Positions 59,808 to 64,000 of a DNA stretch of 64,000 nucleotides are shown one piece after another. The translations under genes and the position numbers were made by a program. Position 1 is the stretch's first letter. Every line of letters begins with the position of its first letter. Under the pieces are notes generated by a model that was not told where the DNA came from, did no database searches, and worked only from the letters and a program-made list of their open reading frames with translations. The stretch is taken from contig JAJZVV010000001.1 of the NCBI GenBank assembly GCA_021845595.1, forward strand, positions 467,103-531,102, written 5' to 3'. The stretch comes from Pseudomonadota bacterium (lineage in GTDB: Bacteria; Pseudomonadota; Alphaproteobacteria; Acetobacterales; Acetobacteraceae).

Positions 59808-60377
59808 ATGCTCGGGGAGATCGTCGCAGGCAGCGGGTTGGGAGCGCTGGTGGGCATGCTGCTCGGCCTCTCGGTCTCGCACGTCGTGGGGGGCGTCATC
59901 GGTGCGCTGGCGGCGCTGCTTGGCGCCTTTCTCGGGTTGCGCGGCGACGGCCCGGCGGGGCGAACCTGGCGCATCGGCGCGTTCGGCTTCGCCTGTTTGA
60001 TCGCCGTGCTCGGCGGCCTTTCGGTGCGCGCCTATGCGCTGCTGGCGCCGAGCGTGCAGGACGATGTCGCCGCCTGGACCCGCGCGGGCTATCCCGCCGA
60101 TGAAGCGCGCGCCTATGTCGCGCTCGAGCGGCTCGGGGTGAAGCCGGCGCAGCGCGACGTGATCGCCACCCCTGCGCCGGGCGCAGCGTCCGATGCGCTG
60201 TTCGCCGGGCCGACGGCCGGGCTGTGCGCGCGGCTCGCCACCATGCCGGCGCCCGTCAAGCTCCGCCTGCTGCGCGGCGCCGGCGTGCCGTACGCGGCGA
60301 TCGCGGCGACCGCCGAGGCCGCCGCGGATCCTGCCAAGGCGCTGGCGGCCGGCATGGAGGTTCTGTGCGGCGGCTGA
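59808..60377 (+). CDS. Small membrane protein of unknown function
   Basis: 189 residues. The first half holds three hydrophobic segments: two Gly-rich helices (about 8-46, GSGLGALVGMLLGLSVSHVV, then GVIGALAALLGAFLGL) and one at about 56-76. The soluble C-terminal half is helical and Ala-rich (DEARAYVALERLGVKPAQRD and onward) and ends in Cys-Gly-Gly. I do not recognise a family. It overlaps the following protease gene by 13 bases in another frame, so they are probably co-expressed and may act together in the envelope. ATG 59808 is the first start; GGAGGGCGA lies just before it. Confidence 0.7.
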   Translation: MLGEIVAGSGLGALVGMLLGLSVSHVVGGVIGALAALLGAFLGLRGDGPAGRTWRIGAFGFACLIAVLGGLSVRAYALLAPSVQDDVAAWTRAGYPADEARAYVALERLGVKPAQRDVIATPAPGAASDALFAGPTAGLCARLATMPAPVKLRLLRGAGVPYAAIAATAEAAADPAKALAAGMEVLCGG

Positions 60378-62389
60378 CGCTGGCCGCGCTGCTGGCCTGG
60401 GGCCTGGCCGCGCCCGCCGCAGCCGAGGGCCCCGACCTCACCGTGCTCAACCGGGTCGCGCCCTCGGTGGTGCGGATCGTTGCCGAGGGATGCGCCGGCG
60501 CCGAACCGGCACGAACCGGATCCGGCTTCGTCTGGGGCAGCGGGCGCCAGGTCGTCACCGATCTGCACGTCGTCATCGGCTGCCACACCGTCCGGATCGG
60601 CTATCAGGGCATCGACGAACTCTCGGCGCGCATCGCCAACGTCTTCGTCCAGGCCGACCTCGTCCTGCTCGACGTGGACCGCCCTCCCGCCGCGGTCGGC
60701 GGGCTCGACCTGGCCGGGGACGTGCCGTCCGTCGGCGCCACGGTGGACGCGTTCGGCTACCCGCTCGGCCTGCCCGAACGCGACACCAAGGAACTGCATA
60801 TCTCCTACGCCACCGCGGGCTCGCCGGAGCTGCGCCAGGGCCTGCCGGCAGACGTGCTGGCGTCGCTGCAGCAGCAGGGGTTTCCCGCGCTCGACATCGA
60901 TGTCCTGCATCTCGACGGCAATCTGCTGCCTGGGCATTCCGGCGCGCCGCTGATCGACGGCGCCGGGCGCGTCGTCGGCGTCGGCTCGGGCGGGCTGGCG
61001 CGCGGCACAGTCGGCATCGGCTGGGCGGTGCGGGCGCAGTATGTCGCCCAGTTGCCGGATCACCACGACCCTCTGCCGGCCGGCACCGAGGCGGCGGCCG
61101 CGAGCTTCGCCTATGCCGCACCGGCCGCGGCGGCCGACACCGTGCAGTGCGGCGGGCTCACCCTGGTGCGGACCCGCACCGTCGACCTGGCCGGCCTCGC
61201 CGCCAGTTCCGACGATCCGGACCGGCTCGAACCGCTCGCCCGCGCGCTGACCGCCAGCAGCGTCGCGGCGCTGAAGACCATCCGCTACGCGATCTGGACC
61301 GAAACGAAATCGGGCGCCGCGATCGCGGTTCCGGCCGGTCTCGCCATCGCGCCGATGGCCGAGGGATGCGGCGTGCAGCTGCGCCCGCCCAATCTCCGTC
61401 TCGTGATGCGGATCGGCCCGCTGGCGGGCGCGGTCGCCAGCCTGCCGTGGGACCTGGCCCGGAACCGCCTGCAATGGGAGTCCTTCCTGGCGATCGACCG
61501 CCTCATCGGGTCGGGGATCACCTATCGCGGTTACGGGCTGACGGATGGACCGCATCTGGTCAATGGCGCCGAGGTCCTGCGCCGGATCGGCGATGGGCAT
61601 GGGGCGGATGGCAAGAGCGTCCGGATGTTTCGCGCCGACCTGGCCGGGCGCGGCGCCTATATCATGATCGCGGCGATCGACACCGCGGCGGAGCCGCCGG
61701 AGCGCATGAGCGCGGAGGCGCGCGCGGCCTGGGCCGCCGCGCTGTTTGCCGTGCAACTGACCTCGTTCCCGCCGCTGCCGGGCGAGCCGCCGAACGGGTC
61801 GAAGCCGTTCCCCCGCACCTTCGACCTCACTCGCTGCGGTGATCTTGGCCTGACCCTGCTGCGGTCCACCACGCTCGCCGCCCTGGCGCAGGCCGGCGGC
61901 GACCGGGCGCCGGCGCGGACCGACGCACCCGTGGGGCTCTGGGTCAACCCCGGCTGGGGCTTCACCCTGCCCCTGCCCGCCGGCTTGGCCCCGGGCGAGA
62001 GCCGCAGCGCCTGCGTCATGCGCTGGCGCGAGCATAGCCGGGTGCGCTTCGTCGTCCGCAGTATCAACCGGGCTGCCGCGGTGGAACGGGCGCGGCGCGG
62101 CGGCGGCGAGGCGACATGGGCAGCGGCGCTGGAGGCCGAACAATCCGGCTTCGTCCAGCAGCTTGGCAGGCTCGCGGGTGCGGCTTGGCGCGAGCCGGCG
62201 CCGGAGGTGCGCTCGCGCAGGCAGACATGGCAGATGACCGCGGCCAACGGCAGCCGCGCCACCGTCGTCCGCGTCCATGGCCTCGAATATGCCCTGTTCT
62301 TCGCCGCCGTGCTGGAGCCCGATGCCTATCCCGCGGTGCGGAGGCTGGCGGAGCGCACGATCGCCGCCACCGGCGGAGGATTGCCCTGA
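60365..62389 (+). CDS. Secreted trypsin-like serine protease with long C-terminal extension
   Basis: 674-residue exported protein. Signal peptide RRLTLAALLAWGLAAPAAA (cleavage near residue 20). The trypsin-like domain (about 25-235) has an apparent triad His68 (VVTDLHVVIG), Asp98 (QADLVLLDV) and Ser192 (PGHSGAPLID); the His-Ser spacing is short, as in bacterial Trypsin_2 enzymes. The remaining 430 residues have no family I recognise. Two sections start alike (CGGLTLVRTRTVDLAGLAA near 262 and CGDLGLTLLRSTTLAALAQ near 491), suggesting a duplicated domain. The GTG start overlaps the previous gene; no ATG lies near the signal peptide. Confidence 0.75.
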   Translation: MRRLTLAALLAWGLAAPAAAEGPDLTVLNRVAPSVVRIVAEGCAGAEPARTGSGFVWGSGRQVVTDLHVVIGCHTVRIGYQGIDELSARIANVFVQADLVLLDVDRPPAAVGGLDLAGDVPSVGATVDAFGYPLGLPERDTKELHISYATAGSPELRQGLPADVLASLQQQGFPALDIDVLHLDGNLLPGHSGAPLIDGAGRVVGVGSGGLARGTVGIGWAVRAQYVAQLPDHHDPLPAGTEAAAASFAYAAPAAAADTVQCGGLTLVRTRTVDLAGLAASSDDPDRLEPLARALTASSVAALKTIRYAIWTETKSGAAIAVPAGLAIAPMAEGCGVQLRPPNLRLVMRIGPLAGAVASLPWDLARNRLQWESFLAIDRLIGSGITYRGYGLTDGPHLVNGAEVLRRIGDGHGADGKSVRMFRADLAGRGAYIMIAAIDTAAEPPERMSAEARAAWAAALFAVQLTSFPPLPGEPPNGSKPFPRTFDLTRCGDLGLTLLRSTTLAALAQAGGDRAPARTDAPVGLWVNPGWGFTLPLPAGLAPGESRSACVMRWREHSRVRFVVRSINRAAAVERARRGGGEATWAAALEAEQSGFVQQLGRLAGAAWREPAPEVRSRRQTWQMTAANGSRATVVRVHGLEYALFFAAVLEPDAYPAVRRLAERTIAATGGGLP

Positions 62390-62395
62390 CGCGAG

Positions 62396-62411
62396 CGAGG
62401 GCTTTCCCTCG
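62396..62411 (+). other. Short hairpin in the protease-degP gap
   Basis: CGAGGG and CCCTCG flank a CTTT loop seven bases after the trypsin-like gene's stop, with no T-tract. A second small inverted repeat (TGGCA/TGCCA) lies at 62435-62448. Neither looks like a strong terminator; both may only shape the mRNA between two co-transcribed protease genes. Confidence 0.3.
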
Positions 62412-62466
62412 GAGCCGCCGATGCACATCTGAACTGGCACGCATGCCACCGTCGCGAGGTTGAAGA

Positions 62467-63879
62467 ATGCCAAGACGCCTGATGGTCTGGCTGCTCATGC
62501 TGGCCGCCGCTGCGGCCGGGTCCGCGCCCGCCGCTGCGGGCAACCCCCTGGCCGTCCAGCAGCCGCGGCCTCTGCCGGAGATCGTGGCGCCGCTCCTGCC
62601 GGCGGTGGTCAACATCACCGTTCTCCGCCAGCCCAGCGGCACCGCCGCCCAGGGCGCGGAAGAGATGCCGAAGCCGGTGACCAGTCTCGGCTCCGGCTTC
62701 ATCATCGACGCCGACGGCTACATCGTCACCAACCGCCATGTCGTTGCCGGCGGCTACTCGGTCACCGTCGTCCTGAACGACGAGCGAGCCTACAAGGCGC
62801 GCGTGCTCGCCACCAACGAGCGGCCGGACCTGGCGCTGCTCAAGATCGAGGCCGGGCACAAGCTGCCCACCGTCGCGTTCGGCGACAGCGACGCGCTGCG
62901 GGTTGGCGAGCCGGTGGTGGCGATCGGCAACCCTCTCGGCCTCAGCAGTTCGGTGAGCGTCGGCGTCGTCAGCGCCCTCAACCGCAATCTCAACAGCACG
63001 ATGATCGATGATTTCGTGCAGACGGATGCGGCCATCAACGAGGGCAATTCCGGCGGCCCGTTGTTCAATCTCCAGGGCCAGGTCGTCGGCGTCAGCTGGG
63101 CGCTGGTCACCCCCGGCAGCGCCAGCGGATCGGCCGGGCTGGGCCTCGCCATTCCGTCCCGGGACGCGGCCTGGGTCATCGGCCAGATGCGCCGCTATGG
63201 CCGCGTCCATGCCGGCTTTCTCGGCGTCCGCGTCCAGGAGGTGACGCCGGACATGGCCGATGTGCTCGGCCTGCCCGAGCCGAACCCGGGCGGCATCATT
63301 GCCGGCATCTGGCCCGGCGGGCCGGCGGATCAGGCCGGCATGCGCGAGGGCGACGTCATCCTCGCCTTCAATCACTGGGAGCCGCACGACGTGCGGGCGC
63401 TGCTGCGGGCCATGGGCTCCAGCCCGCCGGGCCAGCCGGTTCCGGCCGTGATCTGGCGCGACGGCCGCACCGAGACGGTGCAGGTCACGCTGACGGATTG
63501 GCGCGACCCGCGCGATGATCCGGCCGGCGCACCGGTGGCGGTGGACCGCGGCGCCCGGCAGCGGTCGCCCGACCTCGGGCTGCACATGGCGAGCGCCGAT
63601 GCGGCCGCGGTCCGCACCATCCAGATGCCCGATGGCCGGACCGATGTGACCATGCACGGCGTCACCGTCGTGGGCGTCGCCGCCAACAGCGCGGCGGCGG
63701 ATGCCGGCTTTGCCGCGGGCGACGTCATCCTGCGGGTGATGAACGGGCCGGTCGCCACCCCGGCGGACGTCACCAGCGCGCTCGAGGCGGCCCGCGCCGC
63801 CGGCCGCAAGGCGGTGATGATGCTGGTGCTGACCGACAACCGCACCCATTGGGTGGTCGTGCCGATCCACGAAGGCTAG
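62467..63879 (+). CDS. DegP/HtrA-type periplasmic serine protease
   Basis: 470 residues. Signal peptide (VWLLMLAAAAAGSAPAAAG, cleavage near 25). The protease domain has the triad His91 (TNRHVV), Asp121 (RPDLALL) and Ser195 (NEGNSGGPL), followed by two PDZ-like domains (about 240-345 and 370-460, the second with VVGVAANSAAADAGFAAGDVIL). HtrA proteases degrade or refold misfolded periplasmic proteins. The second PDZ part is divergent. It stands 77 bases after the trypsin-like gene, in the same direction. Its TAG stop coincides with the apparent left edge of the mobile element that follows. Confidence 0.92.
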   Translation: MPRRLMVWLLMLAAAAAGSAPAAAGNPLAVQQPRPLPEIVAPLLPAVVNITVLRQPSGTAAQGAEEMPKPVTSLGSGFIIDADGYIVTNRHVVAGGYSVTVVLNDERAYKARVLATNERPDLALLKIEAGHKLPTVAFGDSDALRVGEPVVAIGNPLGLSSSVSVGVVSALNRNLNSTMIDDFVQTDAAINEGNSGGPLFNLQGQVVGVSWALVTPGSASGSAGLGLAIPSRDAAWVIGQMRRYGRVHAGFLGVRVQEVTPDMADVLGLPEPNPGGIIAGIWPGGPADQAGMREGDVILAFNHWEPHDVRALLRAMGSSPPGQPVPAVIWRDGRTETVQVTLTDWRDPRDDPAGAPVAVDRGARQRSPDLGLHMASADAAAVRTIQMPDGRTDVTMHGVTVVGVAANSAAADAGFAAGDVILRVMNGPVATPADVTSALEAARAAGRKAVMMLVLTDNRTHWVVVPIHEG

Positions 63880-64000
63880 AGCAATTTCAGGCTGACTGGA
63901 ATCAGGGGCTTCCGGCGCGGGGTTGATCTGTGATTCATAGGGTTCCGGAGTCGTAAGCCGGAGGTTCGGATGCCCTGGGTTCGCGGAAAGGCCTACTCGC
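63880..64000 (+). mobile_element. Start of an insertion sequence, probably IS630-type (cut by window end)
   Basis: A frame opening at 63970 with GGAGG upstream reads MPWVRGKAYS, which resembles the N-terminus of IS630-family transposases (...RGxAYSxDLRxRV). The 90 bases before it include an inverted repeat, GAATCA and TGATTC, and could be the left terminal region. IS630 elements insert at TA; the TA of the degP stop TAG would serve as target. Only ten codons are visible, so the family call is tentative. Confidence 0.4.
63970..64000 (+). CDS. Partial transposase, 5' end only (IS630-like?)
   Basis: Ten codons, MPWVRGKAYS, before the window ends, with GGAGG about six bases ahead of the ATG. Too short for a firm assignment. 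Confidence 0.35.
   Translation, partial: MPWVRGKAYS

Overview
The window is a GC-rich chromosomal segment of an alphaproteobacterium. The gene order of the division and cell-wall (dcw) cluster, the direct ftsZ-lpxC junction, the many isolated periplasmic binding proteins and the lanthanide-type PQQ alcohol dehydrogenase genes suggest Rhodospirillales, perhaps Acetobacteraceae. That placement is inference from gene content; no rRNA is present to test it.

Layout. 1-5632 (minus): the 5' part of an AsmA-like envelope protein and a fused hydantoinase/5-oxoprolinase. 5732-7233 (plus): a TerB-DnaJ co-chaperone and a peptidoglycan amidase, followed by the RNase P RNA gene (7264-7686). 7687-8017: control region with a 10-bp-spaced array of MraZ-box-like pentamers over a candidate promoter. 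8018-26920: a complete, tightly packed dcw cluster, mraZ-rsmH-ftsL-ftsI-murE-murF-mraY-murD-ftsW-murG-murC-murB-ddlB-ftsQ-ftsA-ftsZ, in which almost every gene overlaps the next by 1-14 bases. lpxC, tRNA-Pro(CGG), apt and a TctC-like binding protein follow.

30120-33377 (minus): a xoxF-xoxG-xoxJ-like operon for periplasmic alcohol oxidation. The dehydrogenase carries the extra Asp typical of lanthanide enzymes but lacks the usual vicinal Cys pair, and a strong hairpin separates it from its cytochrome gene. tRNA-His follows. 33710-40772 (minus): a CoxS-CoxL-CoxM-type molybdenum hydroxylase, an Nramp-like transporter with altered metal-site motifs, and two glycosyltransferases. 40887-47970 (minus): a dipeptide/nickel-type ABC transporter with two tandem substrate-binding proteins. 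48107-49725 (plus): GtrA-like protein and an MFS transporter.

49805-59742: a probable aromatic-acid (hydroxycinnamate-like) catabolic island. It holds two paralogous LivJ-type binding proteins flanking an orphan CoxL-type subunit, a MarR regulator, and a minus-strand operon (crotonase, feruloyl-CoA-synthetase-like ligase, thiolase, thioesterase) with a good sigma70-type promoter over an AT-rich palindrome. 59808-63879 (plus): a small membrane protein, a secreted trypsin-like protease with an unusual long C-terminal part, and a DegP/HtrA protease. At the right edge a transposase gene, possibly IS630-type, begins.

Long reading frames antisense to these genes are common here because of the base composition and were treated as shadows. 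No CRISPR array, rRNA or prophage was seen.
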